Source: Sipunculus nudus (lineage: Eukaryota > Annelida > Sipuncula > Golfingiida > Sipunculidae). Taken from it: 64,000 bases of DNA. The stretch covers positions 66,968,453 to 67,032,452 of the forward strand of contig CM049311.1 in NCBI GenBank assembly GCA_026874595.1. The letters run 5' to 3'. The notes beneath the pieces were generated by a model. That model was not told the origin of the DNA. It saw only the letters and a list, made by a program, of their open reading frames with translations, and searched no databases. The translations under genes and the position numbers were made by a program. Positions 37,413 to 49,694 of the stretch are shown piece by piece (the stretch's first letter is position 1; each line of letters opens with the position of its first letter).

Positions 37413-37872
37413 TTAACGATTAAACCATCCTCTTCGGCGACGTTTGTTGCATCGGAAAAGGATGCAGAGTTGTTTTTTCTCGTCCGACATCGCGTTGCAT
37501 CCCGCGTACTCTTGGCACTTTGCCAGACCCAGTTTGACGCGTTTGGTGCGTGGATTTTCACGAATGTGTGCCATAACATCTTCTAAATATTTCACCACTG
37601 TTCCCGGGGGTTTGTTGGACATGCCAGACACATATTTTCCCCCGGAAGGTGAAAAATCATCCGACCCGTATGACATCTCTTGCAGTGATTGGTCATATTC
37701 TTTCCTGTTGTTCGTCCCAACTTCCGGATCACGTGTTTGCCGGAAGTTGCGCAGGTTTACAGCTACCGGTCGGTCGCGGACAAGCATCTGAAGAGTGTTT
37801 CTCCGGTCATAGCTTGAATGAAGTGCTGAGCCTCCCCGAAGCCTGGCTATCCCGTCCTCTAATAAACCAATC
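37413..37872 (-). CDS. Candidate 3'-terminal exon, possible secreted peptide precursor
   Basis: A 152-codon open stretch starts after a good splice acceptor (TTATTTCAG ending at 37873) and runs to a TAA at 37413. The first base completes a split codon, so an upstream exon ending in phase 2 is required; I could not find it. GC is higher than the surroundings, as expected for coding DNA. The protein begins IGLLEDGIARLRGG, and an internal Met at 37787 would give 124 residues. Near the C-terminus, basic sites TKR and NKRRRR bracket VKLGLAKC...LFRC, a segment of about 31 residues with four cysteines spaced C-x5-C-x10-C-x4-C. This layout fits a secreted prohormone or cysteine-rich peptide, but no signal peptide is visible in this exon and I recognise no family. 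It could instead be part of a larger protein. A plus-strand ORF here (37444-37791) is the shadow. Confidence 0.5.
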
Positions 37873-38150
37873 CTGAAATAATTAAGAAAGGTGTTATTTT
37901 CGCGTCATTACCATAACCTGATATACAGCATCTCAAATCGAACACACTTGCGCTATCATCATAACATATGCCTAACTATAGCACAAGCACCGTACTAACG
38001 CATCTGGAGGTCTTGGTCCAAAAGACCATTTGAGGTATGAAATTTAATAGCATCTGACCATGAGGAAGACAACCTACCTCCCTTCTTTATCCACTTAAAA
38101 GATGTCTTAATTTTAAAGATTCCGGCCGTATTTCCTGTAAAGCTTGGTAT
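37873..38150 (-). other. Probable intron sequence upstream of the exon
   Basis: If the exon at 37413-37872 is real, this is the 3' part of its upstream intron: acceptor CAG at 37873-37875 preceded by pyrimidine-rich TTATTT. No upstream exon is recognised within the following several kilobases. Confidence 0.3.
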
Positions 38151-38154
38151 AGCC

Positions 38155-38990
38155 TGAAAATTTCGTATTGCGATCAATTGCGATATGTGATAGCGTTTGC
38201 GATACGTTTTGCGACATTTTCATTGTATTACATATACAGGAAGTGAGTGCGTTTTTTTATATTATATGATAATTTATATGTATATATAAACTATTTGATC
38301 ATTCCATATCATGTTAATGTGAGACAATAAATGTTTATGCAGGTCAGTTTCTTTCAAACACATAACCGCAAATGTTACATGTAAATTAGTATGTATATTT
38401 GGTATCTAATACATTGCTGACAGTAATCAAAGAACGCCTTATACATGTGCAAATAACTCGGCAATTAGAGAATTCTGGACTATGGGGTAGCACAGAGATG
38501 TATAGGTAGTGTGTACAATCAGAGCCGTGTACCAAATCGCATATTCTAAAACATTAACATGAAGTTCTTTAACAACAGGACTAGTAACTTGACATCTGTA
38601 GTTAAAATAAAATGTGAGGTTAGGATATTAATGAAAAACTAATTATTGTGACCGTGTACAGCACTATAGAAATATTTCTCGTATACCAATAAGTCATCAA
38701 GCAGATGTACAAATTTCCTTGGACGGACATTTGGTCTGTGAAATATGAGGCCTACTTACATATTTTTTATACTTAATGTCTATAGACACGAAGGCGGCTT
38801 TCACTTTAAGCCTGTCATTTATCAAAACCCATTCAGACGTCTTCAGATGTAAAATGGAAACCGAAACATCATTTATACTTAAAGAATCGATATTAGACAT
38901 GTTTAGCAAAATATCGAGAAAACTCGATATTTTAAAACTATAATTGGATACGCCGTATCATAATATATTGATAATATCGCACAATCCTCT
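38155..38990 (+). mobile_element. hAT-like element, copy 1
   Basis: Collinear with 45211-46882: GCGATACGTTTTGCGA, GTGAGACAATAAATGTTTATG, GGACGGACATTTGGTCTG, GGCGGCTTTCACTTTAAG and a right end ATATCGCACAATCCTCT. The left terminus is not recognisable. Noncoding; its AT-rich interior shows no transposase remnant. Confidence 0.75.
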
Positions 38991-41900
38991 CTTACTGCTA
39001 TAATTTCCTATACTGTAAACGGGATATCTTACCAACTGAAGCTAGGAATAAAAATCTAGGGCGTTTGCATTCGGCACTAAAATAATTGTGAGCTTGAATA
39101 CTTAGTTTATACTTACACATTAATATGGTTTAGGTACAGCAGTGCTTTTAACATTTACAAATGAAATCAAGTTGAAGGCATTTTTAAATATCTCTTCTTT
39201 AGGCCAGAGACTTTCATATTTGGGGTCTCCGAATGCGTACCACTTAGCCCATTTGTAAAATCCGGCACTGACCGGTAGTCAGCCAGTCAGTCACTTGTTT
39301 GAATATCAAGCCCAGGATACAGGATGACATTTATGTTAGACAATAATGCCGTTTCATCAATGTAGACACCGACATGTATACAAGACCAAGGAGGTAATTT
39401 TAATTATAATGCATAGCCAACCTATGATACCGCATATCAGTTTGCCTAGGGGAGTGTTATTCTTTTATGTTATATTTTATATTTATCTTTCTAAAAGCTT
39501 GTCTGGCTTATTACAGCCGTTACCAAGTAGCTTTTTACCAAAGGATAAAATCATGTAATTTAATTTTGGACAATGTCGTGTTAATAAGTATTAGTTGTTG
39601 AAATACCTTTGATTTCATATATATTAGTCCCACTAGAGTTTCCATCCATATAAAGCCGAGTTTTATAAAATATGTATCTGCGACACCATTATACCTCTTG
39701 GGTTTAAAATTAAAACAGCAGCCTTCTAATCTCATTTTCAGGTAGACTTCAACGGAATGAGACTTGACTGATCATGATGTAAGTGACTCTTTCATAATTC
39801 TGTTTGTTCTCTACCATCATAGGTCACGGTATCATACATGCATATAGAGAGAGTTTTTGAGTTAATTGGATTTGTTGTTGGGAAGAGTTTAAGCCGACTT
39901 GTTTAATGTGGTGTTACATTGTATTTTATTCACAAAGCATTACGTATTTTTGAATACGAGGTTGTAGTGCATGGCCAACAGGCGTGTGATAAATCTCCTA
40001 CAGAACTGGGATTCACCAGCAGGCTTGCTTTGAGAAAACCCGTTATTCTATTACTGTTCCATCAATTCCATATATTTAACTCGACCTTTGACCGAGCTAA
40101 AAAAGACGTGCGTTTAGACATTTAAGTATATCTTAAGTCCCGTCGTGGATTAATACCAGAAATCCGAATAATAACTTTTACTTTATCATGAAGTGTGGAA
40201 TACACTTATGACTGAGTGTTTTTTTTTTTTACATGCCGGTTTGTTACGTGTTCCTATCCTGCAATAGAGTCCGTGTGTCTCATTTTCAGCCTCATTTTGT
40301 ATTTGGAGTATGATCTGTAGAGCCACCTAACATCGGACTGGGGGCATTATGACTACAGATTAAGATGTAAGTTCACAGGAATAACCAAAGTTGGTGTTCC
40401 ACTGCCCGAAAATGTGTAGATCAGCACAGAAATATCATGGAAGGAACACAACAAAGTAGACTTGTAGAAAAAACATTTACAGTTGTTATGGGGGTTTCAT
40501 GTTTGGAAAAATATCTGCCAAGACCATAGTCTCGAAATGAGTCCAGTGCCGGTTCAACTAGAAAAAGAACATTGGTTGTAGAAGCATAATTGACGGACTG
40601 TTGGCAGAGGAAAAAATTAGGTCGTAAGAAATTTTATATTGACCAGTATAAAGAGTGGCTTAGTCAGCATTGTCGCGCAGCAATAAGGAAAACATAGATG
40701 AACTGACAGCAAAATCTATATGATCAAGGTTAGTTTTTGGTATATTCCTCTGTCACCTCGGTTTCGATAACGCTGCAGCTTTATTATCATTTTGTGTATT
40801 TTATGGGCCTACAGAGTATGTTTCGGCTTTTCGCGCAGCTTCAAAATACGACCTTCGCCTGATGATCTTATAGAGCCACCCGGCCAGGTTATCGTTTTAA
40901 TGTTCTGTTATGTTAAAAATATCTGGGTAATACTAGGTATAACCCATGGCAATTTCTTATTTTATCAGATCTTATTGAATTTATGCATACTATATATACA
41001 GCGCTATATTCAACAGACTCGTACGCATAAATCTATTGTACCTTGCAGCTTTGATCTTAATGTATGAAAATATCACGAGAAGTATTTTTGTGCCTCCTTA
41101 TTAGATAGGCCAGACAAGGGTTATTTAATATTTGTTTTCTGGGCTTGACTGTTTTAACGAAAACAACAAATGTTACGTTAAATATTTTTACCATGTAATC
41201 ATTAACACTGTGCGAGGAAAATTGGTCGATGTCGGTCGTATTACATGTTTGGTAAAACCCCGTGCACAGTTACGTATGAATAAGCCTAAAACAAATATCT
41301 TTATTTTCAGGAAAATAAATACTTTGAACTTTGCCAACGCACCTGATTAAAATAAAACTGCTCTTACGCGACAGTTTAGTTAATAAAAACAGAAAGTTTT
41401 TATGTAACTGTAAGATAATCTGTCTGCCTTATTGGCATCAGCTGCGACTCCATAATCATGCCAGATGTCGATATTCGAAAGATGCTGTCTTTTATCAACT
41501 ATGCCAGTGTCTACTTTTTCGGCGGTTAATGTTTTTAGAAAATAATTACCAGACGCTCACGATCTTTATTCCTCTCGTGTAATAAGGTCATAAGTTTATC
41601 TATCATGTTTTACTGGGTTATTATCCTTGGCAGGTGTTCACTTCTTAATTATCTTTATGCACCCGACACAACAAATAACTCTGAATATACCTTTTAAATG
41701 CCGCTGTAGTCTGATTGCTAGAAATTTTCCTGTTTTCGTTCTAAACCCTGTTTTTATTGCTTATGCACTAACGCCCATAACAAGTTTGGCTCCAATATAT
41801 ATTATTAATTTTCATATGTTTAGAGATTCCCACACTAAAACCTGTATCTATGAATTGTATTGAACATATATGCGTTTAATCACCAAACCTTATTCATGTA

Positions 41901-44089
41901 TCCATTTTTTATTTTATGGACGGATCAACGAAATTTTGCATTTTTTTGCGTTTTATTACTATATATCTTGTGTTTAAGAACGCATTTGTTCAAAATAGCA
42001 TTACATTTTCTATTAATTTTTATATCTAAATTACATTAAGTTCAAGGCAGCAATCTGCGATAAAGCCGCGAAATCCCGTTCCTTTTCAAATCCGTAAATA
42101 AAAACTAAATGCAGTGAAATTTTAAATGAACAAAAAAAAACAAAGATACTGTATTTCACTTTTTGCATATAGGTAGAATACACAGTTGTTCTTTAAAAAT
42201 GGTTTTGAATATCACTTATTTCTGCCAACATCTGATAAACATGGTATATATTTTATTTGATTCTTTTTTTATGTTGAGATATTCTTCATTGCACATGCGT
42301 TTGATGAACCCATTTCGGCAAGCGGTGTTTTTGATTGAATTGTGTCTAGTATTAGCTAGTTTGGCAAATTCCTGCTGAATTTTGAATTCCAGGTCAGCCC
42401 CTTCCAGTTAATTGACACGAGTACGTGACTGGCTCCTCCCTGAGACATTATATAGTTTTTAATTCTCTGCTTCATTTTCCTATGGGCTATTTTCGAGGAG
42501 TTAAAACTGTTACATGCCTGGCTTGGGTCAATTCTCCCAACATTGTCTTAAGGTACTTTTTTTCTTTGTTTCATAATAACTGGCTTAAATCTTCAACTGG
42601 GCGACTTGTCCAAAATCGCCCTTTTCAAACTTAAGTCATGAATCACCAAGGCCAAGGCAGGAATAAGAAAGTTTCCCGATATAAATTTTAAGATTCCGGC
42701 TAACACCCGGCTAGTTTAGAGCCCACACCTCCAGGTCCGCTGTGTCAGTATATTTTATCGATTATGGTTTGATCCACTCCTTTGTGGATTGTTTTTCGGG
42801 AATTGTATTCAAAGATGTTGAAATGACCCGTCGTATAATGGTCCTCAGGAAGATTATTTGAAAATGAATCATTTTCCTGTAGTACAAAAATAAGAACAAA
42901 AACAATAACATGTACTTAAATATCTGAGAAATCATTCCTATATTCTATCACGACAAGTCGACAGAAGAAAAACTGGCTCAAGTCCACTTAGTAACAACCC
43001 TTGATCGATTGTATGGTACACTTGGTTATGTAAATATGATAAAATACATCGAGAGGTTTGATAAGTTCGTGAAGTATTAAATCAATAATTTTGTGTCATA
43101 TATTTCAACTTGGGCACGTCAGTCCTCATATCTTTTTACCATTGTCACAGATTCATCAGAAATATGAACATTTCGCAATTATTACCTAACTACGATAAAA
43201 GGGAGAGTATACCGCGATCACTACTACCCTATAGTTTTGTACACGTAGATTGATGTTCCGCATGAAGTCTGCTATAAGTGTTCCTTGCGCCCATTTTATA
43301 GACAACATATGTGTGATCATGTGGTGTAGGTAATTTAGGCAAGTTAAATGGCAGTATTCGTGCTATAAGGAAAACTGGACCTTTTTTCTCTCAAGTTTGA
43401 TCTGGGACTAATATGAGCTCGATGTAAATGAATCCTCAGGTGGCTTCATTGCGAGTGAGATTATAAAATCACCCAATTATAAAATAATCCACACGTAGCC
43501 TGTGATTTTCAAATATTTTAATCAGTAATTTAAAACTCAAACATCATTACTTTTTATCTAAAAACTTGAATTTATGAGTGTTTCATGATTTACAGTTACT
43601 GATGAATAAACAGAAAATTACTCCACCTCCGTCTGCGCCTGACTGTGTACTAAGGTTTTCTATTCAAACTTGGTAAGTCTAGAAATTATATCCTAAAAAC
43701 ACGGGGATGTGGCTTAGATAGAAAAACAGTCTGTCAGTAACGCAACAGACTTCTAAGTCTATATAGAGGCGGCATATTGCAATCTGCCATGAATCCATCA
43801 CTCATTAAGCCAAACCCAATTAGTCAGGCATTTAGTCAGATGGTAAATCAATCTTTCATATATCCTGACTGACTGAAGATGTTTTTGCTTTGTCGAGCAG
43901 CTACAGATTGCTGTAGTCTGTGACTTCAGCCCTGAACGATCCTTAAGCGTTATTCTGATGAAGCCGATATACGGAATGCCACACAAGCCAAGCAGGACAC
44001 CGCGAGAGGTCGACACCGTTTATCCCTACCGGTGACCGGAGACGACTACAGCCTCCACACCCCTAAAGCAAGAAGGCAGAATACAAACA
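38991..44089. other. About 5 kb with no recognised gene
   Basis: AT-rich, and T-rich on the plus strand between about 39300 and 42650, which produces many short hydrophobic plus-strand ORFs (for example 40792-41067 and 41331-41863). None shows a recognisable family, and stops between them do not look like introns. No tRNA or transposon end was identified. This is a plausible intron or intergenic spacer. Confidence 0.4.
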
Positions 44090-44831
44090 GGTGTAGCGAT
44101 TTCAGATGACCACCTTTTCAGATTACCGGGGGATAATCTGAAATCGATATCAGATTACCCCCCCCCCCCCCGGGTAACTTGAAACCAATTTCAGATGACT
44201 CCCCTAGATTTAGATCCCCCCCCCCCCAATGTGTACTTTTGATAATTTCGAAACTTATCTTATACATTAAATGCAGTACCATACATGGATATTGCAGAGA
44301 ATCGAACTCATGCGAGGTCTTTTATTGGTACATTCTATTAGGGATTTTCTAGAAAATCAATCAAAATACTTGAAGTTATCTTTGCGATACCAGTGGTTAT
44401 TGGACGGACCGACGTATAGACCTGTACTGTAATACGATCCATCTATAAGGCAGGCGTTAAACAATCTTAAAAAGTATAAAAAAATCAAGTGTGACCAAAA
44501 CCTGATCAAATGAGGAGACCCATTAGATAAGCCTGCAAAGTTACTTAACATTGGATGTGAGTAACCTTTTTGAGATAAAACGTGTTATGAAGTGGTTACG
44601 GACAGAGAGACACATGTACGGCCCGACGGAGGTGACCTCTATATCACAAGCCAGCCGAGGCTTTTGAAAATAAATATAACAGGAGCGGTGCATGAGGTCC
44701 TACTCACACAAAAGTAATCCTTTTAGCTTGATCAGCGAGGGGGGTATTCTGAACAGTAGGGTGTTACCTGAAATCAGGTTCAGGCTCACCCGGGGTAATC
44801 TGAAAGAGGGGTAATCTTAAGTCTTTACACC
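44090..44831. mobile_element. Possible TIR element (CAGATTACCCC type)
   Basis: Left end GGTGTAGCGATTTCAGATG and right end, reversed, GGTGTAAAGACTTAAGATT form an imperfect inverted repeat. Subterminal TCAGATTACC and GGTAATCTGA motifs recur on both sides (44130-44220 and 44750-44815). C runs at 44158-44171 and 44216-44227. No target duplication seen. Confidence 0.5.
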
Positions 44832-45210
44832 GGCACCGAACCCAGCAACATGTACAAAGCCAATCAAGAAAGCTGAACTCTTGCGAACGTTAGAGTGAGC
44901 GATCATAATTTTCATCACCAGCCTACAGTTACCTATCAACTAGTTATCAATTATTAAGTAAGACCATTCATATTAAATTTAAAACATACAGAACAAAATG
45001 ACTGGAACTATGTTACTTGACCCGTTTCCGAAATGTTTCAATAATATTCAAGCAGCAATTTATGTATATCGAGACAATTATATACATTTATCTTATGGAA
45101 CAAGTCGCTTGTAGTAGGAATGAAACCTTAATCGCACTCTTGAAAAAAAGAGCACTTCGCTGTGACATTCCGCTGCCTTAGAGAAACCATACCCCTTTCG
45201 ATACCAATAT

Positions 45211-46882
45211 TAGGGTTGGATATCGCCTCCAAAATCTTATAGCGGTATATTGCGATATTAGGAAGCGTATTGCGATACGTTTTGCGAAATTTCCATTTTA
45301 TTGAACTTAAAGTAAATGAATGCGTTTTCTATATTATATTATAATATATGTATACATTAACTATTAATATTATTATTGTTATTCATTCTTTAACATGTTA
45401 AATATGAGACAATAAAAGTTTATGCAGATCAGTTTATTTCAAACACGAAAAATGCCAAGTTTACGCACTAATATTCTTGGTAACTTGGTATAAAATACAT
45501 AGAAAGTAATACTTTGTTTACAGAGCTAAATAAAATAACTTTTTAAACAAACTTTTCTTTACGCCTTAGATGTGCGAATAACTCTGGAATTATATAAAAC
45601 TAAATTATGGTTCAGCACAGAGACTGGAATTCTTAAACAACAGTATATTTAAACTAACACTTGCAGTTACCATGAGATGTAACGAGTAAATATAAATGAA
45701 AAATTAACTATTATGACCGTGTTCAAGCAGACATGCTAATTTCCTCGGACGGATCTTTGGTCTATAGTATATCTAGCCGTATACCCCAGTAGGCAATGAT
45801 AATTGGGCCGGTAAGCCTTCTTGAGTCGTGATACAAGCAGTATCTAGGAATGCATCGCTGTGGTCTTCCATCATGTTGCATTCATATTGTTGAAAACAGC
45901 CCATAATCTTAACATTATGCAACGAATGGTGCGTAAATGCTAGAGAATACATGTGAACTCACAACCCAAAATGAAACTCCGTCTCTATGGTAACCGAGTC
46001 ATTTCCTGTATCGAGTACAAATTGGCTGCACCCAGTAACCTGTGCGGGCCATGCTTGTATTCATGAGGTCAGAAATTCAACAAACATGCGGAGGGATTTA
46101 CTAATATGCTGAGTTAAAACATAATTTTTCTCGTTCATGTTTGGTGTTGTTAGAAAGTACACTAAGAATGCAAACAATTAGTCTGGTTTATGTCAATTGA
46201 CAGTGTATCTGTGGGCTATGGGACATTGTCAGAAATGACGAAAATATTTGCATCCTCATGTGGCCTTAATTATAATGCGTTCCTCAGACCTAGATGTACA
46301 GGCACTTTGGCAGGCCAGTAATCTGGTCGTGATGTCAGAGGGCCGTTTTATGGGAAACCTACGTCAGCACCATGGAGACTGATAATAATAATAATGAAAT
46401 TTATTAAACAAATTACAATGCCTTGTTCCTCATAGTACGACGTGTCAACATACAAACATCCATATCATGATGATATGACTACTTATCATGAGAACATTTA
46501 AAAAACGCGCACTTAAAAGAACGATGACGTAGCACACATAATGTGCTACGTCACAGATAAATGTGTACAATTGAAATAAAAATTAAACTCTCCTTGTGCT
46601 GATTATAGATATGGCGCTATGGTATATCAGGCCTGCTTGAACATTTCCTAATAAATGTCTTAAGATATGGAGGCGGCTTTTACTTTAAGTCTGTCATTAA
46701 TCCAAACCCATTTAAATTTCTAAATCTGCAAAAGAAACCTGATTTTTACTTTAAAATATCAATTTTAGGTATGTATAAAGAAATATCGAAAAATATCGAC
46801 TTTAAAAAATGTATCGCGATACGCAATATTCAAATCACCGTATCGGGATAACTCGATATATCGATAATTTCGCACAGCTCTA
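45211..46882 (+). mobile_element. hAT-like element, copy 2 (1672 bp)
   Basis: Ends TAGGGTTGGATATCG and, reversed, TAGAGCTGTGCG. Flanks ACCAATAT (45203-45210) and ACAAATAT (46883-46890) match at 7 of 8, an 8-bp duplication typical of hAT. Subterminal regions are rich in TATCGCGATA-type palindromes. Relative to copy 1 it has an insertion of about 0.8 kb (roughly 45780-46620), which ends in an ATAATAATAATGAAATTTATT tract and the small hairpin at 46525-46553. No transposase ORF. Confidence 0.75.
46525..46553. repeat. Perfect 12-bp-arm hairpin TGACGTAGCACA
   Basis: TGACGTAGCACA, loop CATAA, then its exact reverse complement. The arm starts with a CRE/AP-1-like TGACGTA. Confidence 0.9.
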
Positions 46883-46932
46883 ACAAATATTGATGTATGT
46901 CATGCACAGCTCTAACAAATATTGATGTATGT
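46872..46932 (+). repeat. 32-bp tandem duplication spanning the hAT terminus
   Basis: GCACAGCTCTAACAAATATT plus GATGTATGT occurs at 46872-46900 and again at 46904-46932. It covers the last bases of the hAT-like element, its target duplication and flanking DNA. Confidence 0.95.
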
Positions 46933-47649
46933 GTGACACTACTTGCCAGGGATCCGAGAGTGGTTGTCTTATAGATAAACATCAAAAATATCCAATATGT
47001 TTAATAATTATTTAACAAGAACATTTTAGGTAGTACTAACAGGTAGAGCTTTCAGCTGTATCCACCTCTTTCTCCTCATATTTTCTCCCTATTTCTGCCT
47101 TTAAACATTTTCGTAGATATCACTGTTTTCGTTACTGAAAATGCGCCTAGGGCGAAGGTTTATCTCTCCCATGGCGGCATTTTCCCTTCTTTAGAAGTTT
47201 ACACATGTTGGATTCATTGGTTAATAATCCCGATGGGCTGGTAAATATAATAACGGAGACACTTCTGCAGAAAACAAAGGCTCATATATCAGCATCTTTA
47301 TCTAAATCAATACTGAAATTCAATTAGATATATATTTGAAATTAAAATTATCTGAGAAACAAACAACCATGCCCAAATATACCTTATTTTAACGGAGAAA
47401 TGTATATGTTATTATCTGTCTTGTGAATAACTCATCAAGGTTACAGTCCCCCTAATGAAAGCCAGAAGGCTGTTGAGTGCAAAAGATGAAGAAATACTAG
47501 TATTAAAGGTTATGGACCCAGTCATAATATAACCTGGAATAATCTATAATGAAGGACGCGAAACCCGGGGGGGGGGTGAATATGAAAGAGAAAAGTTACC
47601 CCCAGAGGTTTGGACTTTTGATAAATAGACATCTGAAAAATAATGGCCC

Positions 47650-47683
<34 letters not shown>

Positions 47684-48300
47684 AGTGGATGAGAACAAGT
47701 GGCATGAACACCTTAAGGTATTGCAGTGATTATAAAGTAAGATCAAGTTATATATAAGGTTGGAGATATTTTCAGGTAGACAAAGAAAACAATGGATGTT
47801 GACCGGGATTGAAAGATCCCGGGGATATGAAATGTTTTCTGTAGGGTTTCTACATATTTTAGGGACTTCTCCCTTTGTTTTCTTCAAGCACGTCATATGA
47901 AATCGCTGCAGGGTACAGACATTTAAGACATCCACGCAAATCATTATAAGTTACAATCAGTTATATATTTTACAGTTTATATTTTAAGAACCGTATGTGA
48001 GACGCGGCGCAGACAAAACCTCCATTGTTATTTAAGTCACATTGAAGTGATGGGACTTTAAGAACATTTATTTATTACAATTTTTCCATAGTACGCCTGA
48101 TCTTTTCATGTGCTTGGGTTTAACCATTAACATCAAAGTAATATATATCGAAGGGCATGTCAAAATTTTGCAAAGTTAAACCTTCTTCAGTTAAAAGTAG
48201 CCCATCATGAGTTAATAATATATTAGTTGATTATATTTCATGTAGCTGTACATATATCCCATTTCAACATCATTGTTATGTATACTAATGTATTTAAGAC
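46933..48300. other. No gene recognised; TA/TG microsatellite inside
   Basis: Includes a G run at 47567-47576 and a (TA)n(TG)n tract at about 47650-47682. The 140-codon minus-strand ORF at 47522-47944 runs through that microsatellite (reading Thr-His repeats) and has no recognised domain. Confidence 0.5.
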
Positions 48301-48309
48301 CCGAAAAAT

Positions 48310-48520
48310 CCACCAGCGAGGCTCGCCAGAGGCCCCGTCGAGCTGCTGCCGAGTAAAATTTCCCACTGAGTCCTCATCGCTATTTTACTCCGAGCGACAA
48401 GCTCCCCAGTTAACCAGCGGATAAAATATTTGTACAGACGAGGCTCGTCCGAATAAAAAAAGTTCCGGCCAAAGCTCGTCTCAAAAGCCTACATTTGCGA
48501 GAAAGCTCGTAGGGGCTTGT
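48310..48520. repeat. GC-richer palindromic block with GGCTCG / AGCTCG motifs
   Basis: Stands out from its AT-rich surroundings. Arms AGCTGCTGCCGAGTAAAAT (48341-48359) and ATTTTACTCCGAGCGACAAG (from 48382, ending in GCT at 48403) form an imperfect stem. GAGGCTCGCC, GAGGCTCGTC, AAAGCTCGTC and AAAGCTCGTA recur. Probably a decayed MITE; function unknown. Confidence 0.6.
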
Positions 48521-48863
48521 TGACGTGAGGCTTTTATAAGGTGTTTTAATATGCATATGCATTTTTAAAATTAAGAACCCTTTCCTAAGATATGCTAGGG
48601 GCCCTTTCTAGCTCAATTTGGCCCTGAGCTAATGATGACACTAACATAACCACCAAAGCATTAAAAAATATTGTTAATAAGAGACCCAGCTTGGTTTATA
48701 TCTGTTATATAAACTGGCCTTTTCCTAAAGAGGCCAAGACGAAGTTGCAAAGGACACTCAGATAAAAGTGTGACCAAATTACTGCCCCTCATTAATGTGC
48801 TTTAAGTTCAAGTCATCGGCCCAAATCGGGAAACTTCCGGTGTCCCGGCGGCCAAGTCCGCCA

Positions 48864-48868
<5 letters not shown>

Positions 48869-48912
<44 letters not shown>
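48869..48912. repeat. (TA)n microsatellite, left of pogo-like MITE
   Basis: About 22 TA units directly abutting the CAGTGAAACC end. Confidence 0.95.
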
Positions 48913-48915
<3 letters not shown>

Positions 48916-49075
48916 TGAAACCTCGTTGTGTCGAACTAGCTTAGCCCGTTTATGTCGAAGTTACAGACTCGACAACTCTAGTTAAATTATAACCAAATAA
49001 AATCCGCTTGTGTTGAACTTTGGATGTGTCGAGGTTTTCTGAGGGTCCCTTCGACTTCGACGCAACGAGGTTTAA

Positions 49076-49079
<4 letters not shown>
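48913..49079. mobile_element. pogo/Tigger-like MITE (about 167 bp)
   Basis: The left end CAGTGAAACCTCGTTGTGTC closely resembles pogo/Tigger inverted termini. The right end, reversed, reads ACTTAAACCTCGTTGCGTCG. It is flanked by TA on both sides, fitting TA target duplication, and sits inside a long (TA)n tract. Internal TGTGTCGA motifs repeat the terminal sequence. Noncoding; would be mobilised in trans by a pogo-type transposase. Confidence 0.8.

Positions 49080-49132
<53 letters not shown>
49080..49132. repeat. (TA)n microsatellite, right of pogo-like MITE
   Basis: About 26 TA units followed by a short TGTG run. Confidence 0.95.
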
Positions 49133-49136
<4 letters not shown>

Positions 49137-49509
49137 TGTGTGTGTAATGCGTGTAACCGTGATAGTCTCTTTCGTGTAGATAACAGGATGCTTAGAGCTC
49201 CTTTATCAGGTGTCAAGTGGAAAGGTATAGAAATCGGCTGTATACATATGTTTGATAAATTTACAATGAACACAATGCATGGTATAGTGTGATCGATCTG
49301 TGATTGGCTACTCTGAATTTGTACCATCTTGACCCAGATTCCAAGTGTGTCATTGTTATTTTACCCATAATGCTAGGTTATGTATGTCCCGGTTTAATGA
49401 GTTCAGGTTTTTCTGGCGCATTAATGGTTTGATGTTCATAATGCTCATCGGCTGAATGCTGATGATGATTGACGACTAGTGTAGTAGCGATCTGGTTGTG
49501 CAAGTATAT

Positions 49510-49610
49510 GACTATGAAAAGAGTTAATCCATACATAAATAGTATATTAAATGATTGTTAAATAGTCATTTAATATACTATTTATGTAAGGATTAACTCT
49601 TTTCATAGTC
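49510..49610. repeat. Near-perfect hairpin, 45-nt arms
   Basis: Arm 49510-49554 (starting GACTATGAAAAGAGTTAATC) and arm 49566-49610 are reverse complements at 44 of 45 positions, with an 11-nt AT-rich loop. Far more regular than other palindromes here. No promoter or target duplication recognised. Confidence 0.95.
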
Positions 49611-49694
49611 TTCATAGTCTTTCAACTCTTTTTGATTGATAAAATAGTCAGTATGAGAAAGTGTTCGTACAAGTTGCTGATGTTTGTGGTTTAC

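Noticed and set aside
39346-42634. Series of plus-strand hydrophobic ORFs suggesting a membrane protein
   Set aside because: The strand is T-rich, which generates hydrophobic readings. Frames change without plausible introns and no family signature is visible.
47522-47944. 140-codon minus-strand ORF
   Set aside because: Passes through a TA/TG microsatellite and has no recognised domain.
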